A stretch of DNA of 64,000 nucleotides from Fulvivirga sediminis. Its GTDB lineage: Bacteria > Bacteroidota > Bacteroidia > Cytophagales > Cyclobacteriaceae. The stretch is taken from the NCBI RefSeq assembly GCF_016757215.1, contig NZ_JAESIY010000003.1, positions 1-64,000 of the forward strand, read 5' to 3'. A program made the position numbers and the translations under genes. The stretch's first letter is position 1. Every line of letters begins with the position of its first letter. Positions 37,378-47,068 of the stretch are shown piece after piece. The notes beneath the pieces were generated by a model, which had not been told where the DNA came from, searched no databases, and was given only the letters and a program-made list of their open reading frames with translations.

Positions 37378-37417
37378 TTAATTTAAGAATAAAGTATTAT
37401 TAGAACTGTTACATTTT

Positions 37418-37981
37418 ATGGGTCATTTAAATAAGGGATATGATGAGTTGGTATTAAAGGAATACCAGAAAAAAATGAAGGAAGCAGGGACCAATCATTT
37501 AGTGATAGACTCAGAGGATAATTCTGATGAGTATGTTAACTTTTATTTTATTGGTAAGTATGAAGGGCGCGATGTGTTGTATGATGCCGTGCTCTATACA
37601 TTAAGATTACATCATAATAGTGAGTTGTACGAAATAGCAGAGCACCGTGCAGCGAATCATTTTCCTGAATTTAAAAGTATAAAATATGAGGAAGATGAAA
37701 ACGGAGATCTGGAAATATTAGATTCTCTGGAAGAAGAAATAGGACTTTTTATGGCAGAAGTAATTACTGAACTGGAAGAAGAAGGTGACATAAAGGTTCA
37801 GGAGCATGTGGAGATTGACCCTAAGGTTGATTTCGGTGTAGGGCTAGATGCAGGCCTAAACGTTGATAAAATATCACCAACTGTGATATCTAAATTTGTG
37901 AAGAGTTATAATGAAGATAGTTTGAAGTTAGATCAAACCATGTACTCTTTTCAAACAGAAGATGAAGAGCTGGTGAAATAG
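37418..37981 (+). CDS. Acidic hypothetical protein next to rhomboid
   Basis: 187 residues that I do not recognise. There is no signal peptide or membrane segment, and it is very acidic with Glu/Asp runs around residues 85-135. The beginning (GYDELVLKEYQKKMKEAG) is helical, then comes a strand-rich stretch (YVNFYFIGKYEGRDVLYDAVLYTLRLHHNSELYEIAEHRA). The C-terminus has a KVDFGVGLDAGLNVDKISPTVISKFVKSYNEDS block that looks conserved. The rhomboid gene starts 24 bp later, so the two are probably co-expressed. Confidence 0.72.
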   Translation: MGHLNKGYDELVLKEYQKKMKEAGTNHLVIDSEDNSDEYVNFYFIGKYEGRDVLYDAVLYTLRLHHNSELYEIAEHRAANHFPEFKSIKYEEDENGDLEILDSLEEEIGLFMAEVITELEEEGDIKVQEHVEIDPKVDFGVGLDAGLNVDKISPTVISKFVKSYNEDSLKLDQTMYSFQTEDEELVK

Positions 37982-38005
37982 TTAGGAAATTTACATAATA
38001 GAGGT

Positions 38006-38725
38006 ATGGTACAGTCAGGGGTTAAACTAAGAAGAAGTATATATTATACCTTGGCTTTTGTATCTATTATTTGGATAGTCAAAATCATTGAATACACCTT
38101 TCACTATAATTTCGGTGATTTTGGCATACTTCCCCGCACAGTAAGTGGTTCTATAGGCATTTTCACGGCTCCTTTTATACATGGAGATGTTTATCATTTA
38201 CTTTCAAACACCTTTCCTCTTATTTCTTTAGGAATAGGCATATTTTACTTTTATGATAAAATTGCTATCACAGTAATTTTATTAATATATATTATGACGG
38301 GGTTTTGGGTATGGGTAGCAGCTCGAGATGCTTATCATATAGGTGCCAGTGGTGTTATATACGGCATGCTCACTTTTTTATTGTTGAGCGGTTTTCTTAA
38401 AAGGGACGCCAAATCCCTGGCAGTTTCATTTATAGTGCTTTTCATTTATGGAGGATCTTTTTTTACAGGAGTAATTCCGGGAGATCAGGCGGTTTCATGG
38501 GAATCTCACCTTATGGGAGCGATAGCAGGAATATTTTGTGCTATTTACTTTAGGAAATTTGGAGTTGTAAAAAGAACTAAAATAGAAGAATCAGCAGCCA
38601 GCATACCTACTTATGTATATCACTATACAAATGCTGAGATTGACGAGGCTGAAGAGATTTTGAATAAGAAGAAAAATAACACCATTATATATACGATAGA
38701 TTCACCTTTTGAAGAATTAAAATAA
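38006..38725 (+). CDS. Rhomboid family intramembrane serine protease
   Basis: 239 residues with about six membrane helices. The catalytic dyad is visible: Ser115 in HIGASGVIYG and His168 in SWESHLMGA. HLLSNTFPLISLG is the usual helix-2 oxyanion region. The C-terminal ~50 residues are a soluble acidic tail after the last helix. Rhomboids cleave membrane proteins within or near the bilayer; the substrate is unknown. A paralogue lies at 58274. The upstream acidic gene is 24 bp away, which suggests an operon. Confidence 0.93.
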   Translation: MVQSGVKLRRSIYYTLAFVSIIWIVKIIEYTFHYNFGDFGILPRTVSGSIGIFTAPFIHGDVYHLLSNTFPLISLGIGIFYFYDKIAITVILLIYIMTGFWVWVAARDAYHIGASGVIYGMLTFLLLSGFLKRDAKSLAVSFIVLFIYGGSFFTGVIPGDQAVSWESHLMGAIAGIFCAIYFRKFGVVKRTKIEESAASIPTYVYHYTNAEIDEAEEILNKKKNNTIIYTIDSPFEELK

Positions 38726-38819
38726 GAACGTTTGCTTAATTATTAAAAAAGCAGGATTAGTAATTCTCTTTAATCTTTACTTTATTTGCCGACTAATTAA
38801 AAACAAAAATTCAAATAAG

Positions 38820-39443
38820 GTGAAAAATCTATCTTTAGTACTTAATGTAGTTCTACTCATCGCTGTTGGTGTTTTATATGTATTACATTTTTCAGGAGGT
38901 AAGTCTGGGGAGCAAGAAGAAGAAAAAGGATTGCTTCAATCTTCTGCATATTCTGTGGCTTATGTTGATTCTGATTCTGTAGTTAAAAACTATGACTTCT
39001 TTAAGAAGAAGCAGGAAGAGTTAACAGCTAAGTCTGAGAAGCTTCAAAATGAATATAAAAACAGGGCAGAGGGTTTACAAAGAGAGGTAAATGACTATCA
39101 AAGAAATGTAAACAACCTTACTATAGGTCAGGCTAAAGCATTAGAGGAAGACCTAATGAAAAAACAGCAAAACCTAAGAATGTATCAAGAAAGCCTTTCT
39201 CAGCAGCTTATGCAAGATCAGAATAAGGTGCAGGCAGAATTATATGAGAAGGTATCAGAGTTTCTTAAAGGATACAGCTCTAAAAAAGGACTTGAGTTAG
39301 TAGTTCAATATACTCCTGGTAGTGATGTGCTATATGCTAATGATAGCATGAATATTACAGGAGATGTAATTAAAGGATTAAATGAAGCTTACAATAGTGA
39401 GGTTAATTCTCCTGAAGAGGATTCTACAGTTGTAAGTGAATAA
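38820..39443 (+). CDS. OmpH/Skp-like periplasmic chaperone
   Basis: 207 residues with a GTG start. One N-terminal hydrophobic segment (LVLNVVLLIAVGVLYVLHF) acts as signal or anchor. After an acidic stretch comes the OmpH pattern VAYVDSDSVVKNYDFFKKKQEEL, then a long coiled coil (about residues 65-145) and the closing GLELVVQYTPGSDVLYAND. Skp-type trimers hold unfolded outer-membrane proteins in their coiled-coil arms during periplasmic transit. The gene is single, with a strong terminator downstream. Confidence 0.9.
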   Translation: MKNLSLVLNVVLLIAVGVLYVLHFSGGKSGEQEEEKGLLQSSAYSVAYVDSDSVVKNYDFFKKKQEELTAKSEKLQNEYKNRAEGLQREVNDYQRNVNNLTIGQAKALEEDLMKKQQNLRMYQESLSQQLMQDQNKVQAELYEKVSEFLKGYSSKKGLELVVQYTPGSDVLYANDSMNITGDVIKGLNEAYNSEVNSPEEDSTVVSE

Positions 39444-39467
39444 GATTATAGAATCGAATGAAACCAC

Positions 39468-39497
39468 AAGCCCGCTTCTTAAGAAGCGGGCTTTTTT
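39468..39497 (+). terminator. Terminator of the OmpH-like gene
   Basis: The perfect palindrome AAGCCCGCTTCTT / AAGAAGCGGGCTT is followed by a T run. Confidence 0.93.
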
Positions 39498-39561
39498 AGT
39501 ATATTAAGGGTTGTATATTGTTTCTGATATTTTTATATTTTGATTTTATAAAGTTCGGGAA

Positions 39562-42500
39562 ATGATTAAAACCCTATTTTTAGCTCTCAATGTAAGAAAG
39601 GAAGAAGAGAGGCAGGTTTTACTGTTATTAGGTAAAGGTTTTTTTATGGGCATATTTCTGGCTAGTTATCAGATTAGTGCAGAAACATTGTTTCTAAATC
39701 GACTGGAAGATTACCTGAAAGAGGCTATAATGATCTCTGGTTTTCTGGGAATAGTTATAACAGCCTTATTTGCTTATTTACAAAACCGTGTAGACTTTTC
39801 TAAGCTAGTTGTTGGTAACCTAATAGGCATATTTGGTTTTATAGCAGGAGTATATTTGCTCTTTAAGTTGGGAGACCCAGAATGGCAAGATGTTTTGATA
39901 TTTCTCATGTTTGCCATGATAGGCCCTATTCTTGCCGTTTCGTTGCTAGGCTTTTGGGGAGTATTTGGTCGGATGTTTGATTTAAGGCAGTCCAAGCGAA
40001 TCATAGGGGGCATAGACATAGGCCAGCTCACGGCTTCTATTCTCATTTCTTTTTCTATTCCATTTTTAGAACCTTTTTTGCCTAATACTACTTCCTATTT
40101 GCTTATCAGTGGTGTTTGTGTTTTGATATCACTGTTTTTTCTCTCAATTATTACCAAAAGATATGACCTTAAAAAGGCCGAGCTTTCTACTAGTAAAAGC
40201 GAGGCTTCAAAAACGGGTGTTCAGCATCTTATAAAGAACAGGTATGTAAGGTTGCTGTCTTTTTTCTTGCTCTTTTCAATGGTGGCTTTCACCCTGGTGC
40301 AATATTCTTTTCAGAATGTAGTTGCGCAGCAATACCCTGAAGAAGGTGAGCTCAGAAACTTTCTGGCCATATTCAATGGATCTATACTGGTACTCAGCTT
40401 TTTACTCCAAACTTTTGTTAACGACAGAATAATAGGAGAGTACGGTTTAAAAGTTTCTCTTCTCGTGCTTCCAATAATATTGTCTATACTAACCGTGGGA
40501 GCCCTTTTGGCAGGCACCTTGTTTGGCTATACGCCTGAGGCAGGAACTTACTTTATTTGGTTTTTCCTATTTATTTCTTTGAGTCGATTGTTCAATTTCT
40601 CTCTCAGAGATTCACTGGAGAACCCTACCTTCAAACTGTATTTCATGCCTCTGGATAACAGGGTTCGATTCGATATACAAACAAAGGTAGAGGGTGTGGT
40701 AAATGAGGCCTCACGCTTTATTGGAGGGGTACTGATTATAGGCCTTTCATTGATCTCTTTTTTTAACCTCATACATTATTCTTATGCCTTAATATTGGTG
40801 ATAATCGGCTACTTTTTTATAATAGGTAAACTATATGCAGAATACAGGGATAGTATAAGGCATAAATTGCAAGATCAGCAAGACTCTTTTTATGAAGAAG
40901 TACTTAGCCCTCAAGAGAGGTTGTTTAAACGCCTTAATGCAGCTCTTACAGTGGATAGGTCTAATAAAGTGGTATTTTCATTTAAACTTCTTGAGAAACT
41001 AGACCCACATAACCTTCCTAAATATATTAACAGCTTAATGGGGCATGGTGCAGCCGAAATTCGCGATTTTGCGCAAAATAAAATCAATGAAATAAAAGGT
41101 ATTTCAATTTCTGATAGATATGTGATTAATATGTCCGGTAATCAGGAATTAAGTGGTAAGCAGCTAGTAAGCGGCACCGATGTTTTGGACCTTTTTCAAT
41201 CAGGAAATGTGACCAAAGCCAGGTTAAGCAGGCTATGTAAGTCCGAAAATAGTGAGGATCGCCAATATGCTACTGAGTTGCTCAATAATAGTAATGAAGA
41301 GGAGCATATCCCTTTTTTGATAGAACTACTGATGGATATGGATCATAAAGTGAGGAATAGTGCTATTAAAACAGCTCAGGAAAAATACAATAGGGAGGTG
41401 CTTAACATGTTATTAGAAAACCTCAGCTATTCAGCCTATAGTATTCAGGCTGGTAATACCCTAACTTATATAGGGGAAGATGCTTTAGACGTGCTAGATA
41501 GTGCTTTTTATAAGTCTGGCCAATCATATCAGGTTATGCTCAAGATTATACAAATTATTGGCCGTATAGGAGGTAAAACGGCCGAAGAGATGCTATGGTC
41601 TAAAATAGACTTCCCTGATAAGTTATTAATGTCTCAGGTTCTTTTGGCATTGGGTTTAAGTGAGTTTAAAGCTGACTTTACTCAAATACCCAGGATTAAA
41701 TATGGAATAGAATCTGATATTGAAGATATCGCATGGAACATTAGTGCCATAACTGAAGTAACAACTGAGCAGTTCGGTAGAGAAATAAAACTGGCTTTGG
41801 AAGAAGAGATAAAGTATGACATAGAACATATTTATATGCTGTTGTCTATGCTGTACGATGCCAAATCTATACAATTAGTGAAACAAAATATAGAAAGTGG
41901 CACTAGTGAAGGTATTACCTATGCTATAGAACTTCTGGATGTATTCTTATCAGAAGACCTTAAACAACGTATAATTCCAGTTTTGGATGACCTCAATTTC
42001 GCCGAAAAAGCACGTAAGTTGGAGTTTTACTTTCCTCGGCAAAAACTGGATTCTAAGCTGGTCTTAAAGTTTTTGCTTAATAGGGATTTTGCGCAGACTA
42101 ATCGCTGGACCAAAGCCTGTATAATCTTTCAGATTGGTCTTTTGAAAATTTCTGACTTTACATATGATTTGATTGCCAATTTGTTTAATCCTGATAGCCT
42201 GATAAGAGAAATAGCGGCCTGGGCACTTTATGAGATAGACCCCGCGCTATATACAGCTAATGTTAAGAGAATTGAGAAAAACAGAAAGCGAGAGCTGGAT
42301 GAGCTAGTCTTGATATCTACCAAGAGTTCGAAAACCTGGAGGTCATTGAAATTTGAAAAAATCATTTTTTTAAAAAATATACCTGTATTTAAAGGTGTTT
42401 TTGGGTTGACAATTGCCGGAGTTGTGGATGCCATTGAAGAAGTACAATTAAAGGAAGGGGAGGTCTTAAAAATAGATGAGCACTATAATGATAATTTTTA

Positions 42501-42726
42501 TATAGTGTATTCAGGTACTATTAACATTTATGAAGAAGGTAAATTGAAAGATGAAATTAAAACCGGAGAGTTTATTGGTGAATTGATGATCCGAGCAAAG
42601 CAATCAGGAAATAATTATATGAGGGCGGAAAATGATACGGTGCTATTTAAAATTAAGAAGGATAACTTTTATGAACTCTTGGCTGATAACATTAATCTGG
42701 CAGATAAAATAGTGGAATATGTTTAA
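39562..42726 (+). CDS. Fusion: nucleotide-translocase/MFS-like membrane domain, HEAT repeats and cNMP-binding domain
   Basis: 1054 residues. Residues ~1-435 hold about 12 hydrophobic segments in a layout like the ADP/ATP (NTT/Npt1) carrier superfamily. Residues ~470-880 form a soluble alpha-solenoid with HEAT-like pairs (for example EEEHIPFLIELLMDMDHKVRNSAIKTAQEKY). The last ~110 residues are a cyclic-nucleotide-binding fold (LKEGEVLKIDEHYNDNFYIVYSGTINIYEEG, then FIGELMI). Membrane transport gated by a cyclic nucleotide or a related ligand is the natural reading. Whether nucleotides are carried is unproven. It has its own weak terminator. Confidence 0.85.
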   Translation: MIKTLFLALNVRKEEERQVLLLLGKGFFMGIFLASYQISAETLFLNRLEDYLKEAIMISGFLGIVITALFAYLQNRVDFSKLVVGNLIGIFGFIAGVYLLFKLGDPEWQDVLIFLMFAMIGPILAVSLLGFWGVFGRMFDLRQSKRIIGGIDIGQLTASILISFSIPFLEPFLPNTTSYLLISGVCVLISLFFLSIITKRYDLKKAELSTSKSEASKTGVQHLIKNRYVRLLSFFLLFSMVAFTLVQYSFQNVVAQQYPEEGELRNFLAIFNGSILVLSFLLQTFVNDRIIGEYGLKVSLLVLPIILSILTVGALLAGTLFGYTPEAGTYFIWFFLFISLSRLFNFSLRDSLENPTFKLYFMPLDNRVRFDIQTKVEGVVNEASRFIGGVLIIGLSLISFFNLIHYSYALILVIIGYFFIIGKLYAEYRDSIRHKLQDQQDSFYEEVLSPQERLFKRLNAALTVDRSNKVVFSFKLLEKLDPHNLPKYINSLMGHGAAEIRDFAQNKINEIKGISISDRYVINMSGNQELSGKQLVSGTDVLDLFQSGNVTKARLSRLCKSENSEDRQYATELLNNSNEEEHIPFLIELLMDMDHKVRNSAIKTAQEKYNREVLNMLLENLSYSAYSIQAGNTLTYIGEDALDVLDSAFYKSGQSYQVMLKIIQIIGRIGGKTAEEMLWSKIDFPDKLLMSQVLLALGLSEFKADFTQIPRIKYGIESDIEDIAWNISAITEVTTEQFGREIKLALEEEIKYDIEHIYMLLSMLYDAKSIQLVKQNIESGTSEGITYAIELLDVFLSEDLKQRIIPVLDDLNFAEKARKLEFYFPRQKLDSKLVLKFLLNRDFAQTNRWTKACIIFQIGLLKISDFTYDLIANLFNPDSLIREIAAWALYEIDPALYTANVKRIEKNRKRELDELVLISTKSSKTWRSLKFEKIIFLKNIPVFKGVFGLTIAGVVDAIEEVQLKEGEVLKIDEHYNDNFYIVYSGTINIYEEGKLKDEIKTGEFIGELMIRAKQSGNNYMRAENDTVLFKIKKDNFYELLADNINLADKIVEYV

Positions 42727-42728
42727 TG

Positions 42729-42756
42729 ATCAGCAATCTATTTGCTTGATTTTTTG
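42729..42756 (+). terminator. Terminator after the transporter-HEAT-cNMP gene
   Basis: ATCAGCAA pairs with TTGCTTGAT (one bulge), followed by TTTTTTG. Confidence 0.65.
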
Positions 42757-42849
42757 TATTTTAAACAGTAAGTTAATTAACTTAAATTTTACTTTTTAAA
42801 ATCATTACCGTCATTTTTATTTTTTAAGCTGTAGGTTGGCTTACGCCCG

Positions 42850-45800
42850 ATGTTGAGATACGATACAAAAATAGGTGATCATGATGCTTCCAGTAGTGAA
42901 TTGGGTAATCACATGCTATTGGGAAATAATCCTTTTCCAGGATTAAGAGCTTTTAGTATCGATGAAAGTCATCTGTTTTTTGGAAGGGAGAGGCAGGTCA
43001 ATGAAATTACTGTAAAGCTTTCGGCAAACAGATTTGTTGCCGTGATGGGGTATTCTGGTAGTGGTAAGTCGTCACTCATGTATTGCGGGCTTATTCCGGT
43101 ACTTCATGGGGGGTTTTTAGAAGAAACAGGCCCCAACTGGAATGTAGTTACTACCAGGCCAGGCATGTCTCCTATTGATAATCTGGCTCATTCATTACTG
43201 AAGGCATCTTCTGATTATAATGAACAGACTTCTGAAGAGCGAATGCTCAATCAATCGTTACTTACTTCTATTCTCAAAAGTGATTCTCATGGACTTATTA
43301 AAGCCGTAGACCATATAAAACGTGAGGATAGAGAAAACACTTTAATTCTGGTAGATCAGTTTGAGGAGTTATTTACCTATCGATCAGATGAAGAAAACGA
43401 TGTTTCAGAACAGGCTAAGGTTTATGTAAACCTATTGCTAGAAGCTTGTCATGTTGATGATTCTCCGATATATCTGGCCATTACTATGAGGTCTGATTAC
43501 GTTGGTAAATGCGCCTTGTTTTCAGGACTTACACAAATGATTAATCAGAGTAATTATCTGGTGCCTCAGATGAATCGAGAGCAAAAGCGAAAAGCCATTG
43601 AAGGGCCTATTGCAGTAGGAGGAGGAGAGATTTCTGGTCGATTGTTAAAGCGATTGCTCAATGAAATAGGTGATAATCAGGATCAGCTACCAATTTTACA
43701 GCACGCGCTCATGCGTACGTGGGATTACTGGGTTAAGAACCATGAAGAGGAAGAGCCGCTAGATCTAAGGCATTATAATGCAATAGGAAAGATAAGCCAG
43801 GCCCTATCACAGCATGCCGATGAAGCCTATGATGAGCTGAGCCCTTCTGATCGTGAAATAGCGGAAATTCTATTCAAGAGTCTCACAGAAAAGACCATCG
43901 ATAACTTTGGGCGTAGAAGGTCTGTGAAATTGTCTTTGGTAGCAGAGCTGGCTGGGGCTAATGATTCAGAAGTGATAGAGGTGATTGAGAAGTTTCGTCA
44001 GCCAGGCCGATCATTTTTGATGCCAGGAGCAGGAGTGTTTTTAACGCCCGAATCTATAATAGAGATATCACATGAGAGCTTAATGCGTATCTGGACACGC
44101 CTAAAGGTGTGGGTAGAAGAAGAGCATGAATCAGCTATGATGTATCGTAGGTTGTCTGAAGCCGCCGCAATGTATCAGGTAGGTAAAACTGGATTATGGA
44201 GGCCTCCCGACTTGCAGCTGGCATTAAACTGGCAAAATAAGCAAAAACCTACCAGAGCTTGGGCTCAAAGGTATGATGAGGCCTTTGAAAGAGCCATAGT
44301 ATTTTTAGATACTAGCCGTATTACCTATGAGGCAGAACAAAAGAATCAGGAGTTATTACAAAAAAGAATTCTGAAGAGAGCCAAAGTAGTAGCTGTAATC
44401 CTCGGCGTATTTTTGCTAATATCTATATTCTTGTTTTTATTGGCGTTTACAAGAAATATTGAAGCTCAAAAACAGGCAGACCTTGCCATCATGAGTCAAA
44501 AAGAAGCTACGGAGCAGCGAGATATAGCCAGAGACAAGGAGAAGGAAGCCAGAGATCAGCGAATTTTGGCTTTGCAAAGGGAGCAGGAAGCCACTGAAGC
44601 TAAAATAAAGGCAGAAAGGGCGCTCGAAGATGCCGAAGAACAAAGAAATTTTGCTTTGAAGCAATATTTATATGCTCAGCAGCAGACCAATATAGCAGAG
44701 TCGGCCAAGCTAAAGGCAGATAGAGAAAGGATTAATGCGGAAGAACAAACCATCATAGCCCGCGAAAATAAAGACCGCGCCGAGAAGTTACTCTACCAAT
44801 CTATAGCTCAGTCGATGGCCGTTAAATCTTTGGATATAGAAGATAATAATCTCAAAGGTTTATTAGCTCAGCATGCATTTATATTTAATGTAGAGCACGA
44901 TGGTAGCGAGCATGATCCTTACATTTATAATGGGTTATATTCAGCTCTGGCTCAAATAAGTGGCAGGGTATATAATACTATTGATGGTAAGCAAAGAAAT
45001 TCCATTAAGTCGGTAGTGTTTACCAGCGAAGGAGATACTTTCTACAGTGCGGGGAGTGAAGGTAAGATCGTATACTCTTCAATATCTGACCCTAGTAATT
45101 CTACTGTAGTGGCTTATAATAAGTACCCTAATCGAGTATTAGCTTTAAGCTCAGATGACAATTGGCTGGTCAGTGGTAGTGACTCGTCATATATTAAAAT
45201 TTATAATTTGAGAGAGCTAGGAAAAGCAGAGCTGCTTTACGGACATAAAAGCTTTATTAATGATATTCAATTTATACCTAATTCTCAGCGATTTGTAAGT
45301 GCAGGTGAAGATGGTCAGCTACGCTTGAATAATGTGGTAAGTCAAGTAGGAGGTTTAATAACTACAACAGAAGAACCTTTAAAAGTTTTAACGATCAATG
45401 AAAGTGGAACCTTGGTTGCAGGCAGTACAGTGTCTGGCAAAGTGATCTTAGTGGATTTAAGAACTGGAAAAAAAGGAGTGCTCATTGATAAAGAAGGTAC
45501 ACCCGTGCATGCCGTTTGCTTCAGTCCAGATGGCGATCAATTGGCCATAGGAGATGAAAAGGGGATTATTGGAATATACTCGGTCTCTAGTGGGGATCTC
45601 CAGAGAGAGTTTGTTGGTCACAAAGGTAGGGTAAGTGCTATTAGATATAATAATGAAGGCAGTTTATTGGCGTCTGCGAGTTTAGACAGAACTATTCAAA
45701 TATGGGTGACTGATGACTTTAATGAATTACCGCTGAAAATGTCAGACAATGATGCCTATGTCTGGGATATTAAATTTAGTCCTGACTCTAATTATTTATT

Positions 45801-45975
45801 AGCTGCTTGTGGAGATGGAGAGCTACGTGTATGGCCTACCAAACTCTCACTTATGGCTGAAAAAATGTGTTCTGTACTTGAAAGAAATATGACTGAAGAA
45901 GAATGGAATACCTATGTAGGGCACGATATTCCTTTTCAAAGCACCTGCATAAACCTGTTATTAGATAGTCACTAA
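42850..45975 (+). CDS. Membrane-anchored nSTAND1 ATPase with C-terminal WD40 propeller
   Basis: 1041 residues. The nSTAND1 domain opens with NPFPGLRAFSIDESHLFFGRE. Walker A is GYSGSGKSS (67-75, Lys73) and Walker B is LILVDQFEELF with Asp169, the typical nSTAND1 form. A helical region to ~500 is followed by one membrane helix (~513-534), a highly charged coiled coil (~535-650) and a WD40-like propeller (~690-1020; VHAVCFSPDGDQLAIGDEKG, VSAIRYNNEGSLLASASLDRTIQIW). STAND ATPases are ligand-triggered switches; the propeller after the helix is probably the sensor. It is the first of four same-strand genes, with 1 bp to the next. Confidence 0.9.
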   Translation: MLRYDTKIGDHDASSSELGNHMLLGNNPFPGLRAFSIDESHLFFGRERQVNEITVKLSANRFVAVMGYSGSGKSSLMYCGLIPVLHGGFLEETGPNWNVVTTRPGMSPIDNLAHSLLKASSDYNEQTSEERMLNQSLLTSILKSDSHGLIKAVDHIKREDRENTLILVDQFEELFTYRSDEENDVSEQAKVYVNLLLEACHVDDSPIYLAITMRSDYVGKCALFSGLTQMINQSNYLVPQMNREQKRKAIEGPIAVGGGEISGRLLKRLLNEIGDNQDQLPILQHALMRTWDYWVKNHEEEEPLDLRHYNAIGKISQALSQHADEAYDELSPSDREIAEILFKSLTEKTIDNFGRRRSVKLSLVAELAGANDSEVIEVIEKFRQPGRSFLMPGAGVFLTPESIIEISHESLMRIWTRLKVWVEEEHESAMMYRRLSEAAAMYQVGKTGLWRPPDLQLALNWQNKQKPTRAWAQRYDEAFERAIVFLDTSRITYEAEQKNQELLQKRILKRAKVVAVILGVFLLISIFLFLLAFTRNIEAQKQADLAIMSQKEATEQRDIARDKEKEARDQRILALQREQEATEAKIKAERALEDAEEQRNFALKQYLYAQQQTNIAESAKLKADRERINAEEQTIIARENKDRAEKLLYQSIAQSMAVKSLDIEDNNLKGLLAQHAFIFNVEHDGSEHDPYIYNGLYSALAQISGRVYNTIDGKQRNSIKSVVFTSEGDTFYSAGSEGKIVYSSISDPSNSTVVAYNKYPNRVLALSSDDNWLVSGSDSSYIKIYNLRELGKAELLYGHKSFINDIQFIPNSQRFVSAGEDGQLRLNNVVSQVGGLITTTEEPLKVLTINESGTLVAGSTVSGKVILVDLRTGKKGVLIDKEGTPVHAVCFSPDGDQLAIGDEKGIIGIYSVSSGDLQREFVGHKGRVSAIRYNNEGSLLASASLDRTIQIWVTDDFNELPLKMSDNDAYVWDIKFSPDSNYLLAACGDGELRVWPTKLSLMAEKMCSVLERNMTEEEWNTYVGHDIPFQSTCINLLLDSH

Positions 45976-45976
45976 A

Positions 45977-47068
45977 ATGAAAGGAGTACGGTTTTTCATC
46001 GTTTTTATTTTTTATCTGCCTTGTATATTATGTCAGGCGCAATCTTGCACTGATGTTCTAAATATGGCCAGGGAAAATTTTGATGCCGGACATTTTTACG
46101 TTATTCCTGATTTAATAGATCCTTGTCTGAAAAGTGGTTTTAAAAGAAATCAGAAAATTGAGGCTTATTATTTATTATCTAGAACATACTTGTTTCTGGA
46201 TAAGCCTGATAAAGCTGAAGAAAGCTATCTTAACCTCTTAAAAGAAGACCCTGAATACACTCTGAATGAAGAAGAGGACCCCATAGACCTTGTTTATCTA
46301 AGCAGGAAATTTATTACCACTCCCGTTTTTGCTTTTTATGCAGGTGCAGGTTTCAACCTTAGCTCTGTTAACGTATTATCCAATTATGGCATGGATAATA
46401 CCCGTAATTCAAAAGAAGAATACGGCAATGGTTTAGGAGTGCAGGTGAAGGTAGGTGCAGAATGGAATGTTAGTGACTTTTTAAGTGTAGGTTTAGAACC
46501 TTCTTTTTTTACGCGTTCCTATACTTATGATAATACTATTTTCATATTTGATAATCAAGAATATAGTGAAAATCAAATAGGCTTTCAAGTTCCATTATTT
46601 TTGAAATACAGAAGAAGGTTGGGTAAGATAACACCTTATGTTTATGCCGGCTTCGGCGTTGATATTCTTTCTAATGCAAATGCTAAAATTAGGTATAATG
46701 ATAGAGACCTTGACACTCAGAGCGAATACCCGGTTACAGGTCCTGAGTTAAATATTAATAATTTGAGAAGGCGAACAAATAGTTTCGTTTTGTTGGGGAT
46801 TGGGGCTAATTACCGCTTGGGGAATAATTACATATTCTTTGATATAAGATATAGTGCCCTCCTTAGGAATATTGTGAAGGAGGAGAATCGATATAGTAAT
46901 TTGGCTTTCAATTATATCTATAGTTACGTGGATGATGATAAAAGACTGAATAATTATGCTTTTTCAGTAGGCTATTTATGGCCACTTTACAAACCACGTA
47001 AAGTCAAAAAAAATAATAATGAAGGATTTTTTAATAAATTATTTAGCAAGGGAGGACGAGGTAAATGA
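45977..47068 (+). CDS. Outer-membrane beta-barrel protein with N-terminal TPR segment
   Basis: 363 residues with a signal peptide ending in CQAQ (~22). Residues ~25-110 are TPR-like (IEAYYLLSRTYLFLDKPDKAEESYLNLLKEDPEY). From ~117 (PVFAFYAGAGFNLSSV) the sequence alternates in strands with aromatic girdles (KVGAEWNVSDFLSVGLEPSFF, QVPLFLKYRRR, KITPYVYAGFGVD, NYIFFDIRYSALL, YAFSVGYLW), the pattern of an 8-10 stranded outer-membrane barrel of the PorT-like type. The tail is basic and glycine-rich. It starts 1 bp after the nSTAND1 gene and overlaps the next by 4 bp, so an operon is almost certain. Confidence 0.85.
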   Translation: MKGVRFFIVFIFYLPCILCQAQSCTDVLNMARENFDAGHFYVIPDLIDPCLKSGFKRNQKIEAYYLLSRTYLFLDKPDKAEESYLNLLKEDPEYTLNEEEDPIDLVYLSRKFITTPVFAFYAGAGFNLSSVNVLSNYGMDNTRNSKEEYGNGLGVQVKVGAEWNVSDFLSVGLEPSFFTRSYTYDNTIFIFDNQEYSENQIGFQVPLFLKYRRRLGKITPYVYAGFGVDILSNANAKIRYNDRDLDTQSEYPVTGPELNINNLRRRTNSFVLLGIGANYRLGNNYIFFDIRYSALLRNIVKEENRYSNLAFNYIYSYVDDDKRLNNYAFSVGYLWPLYKPRKVKKNNNEGFFNKLFSKGGRGK

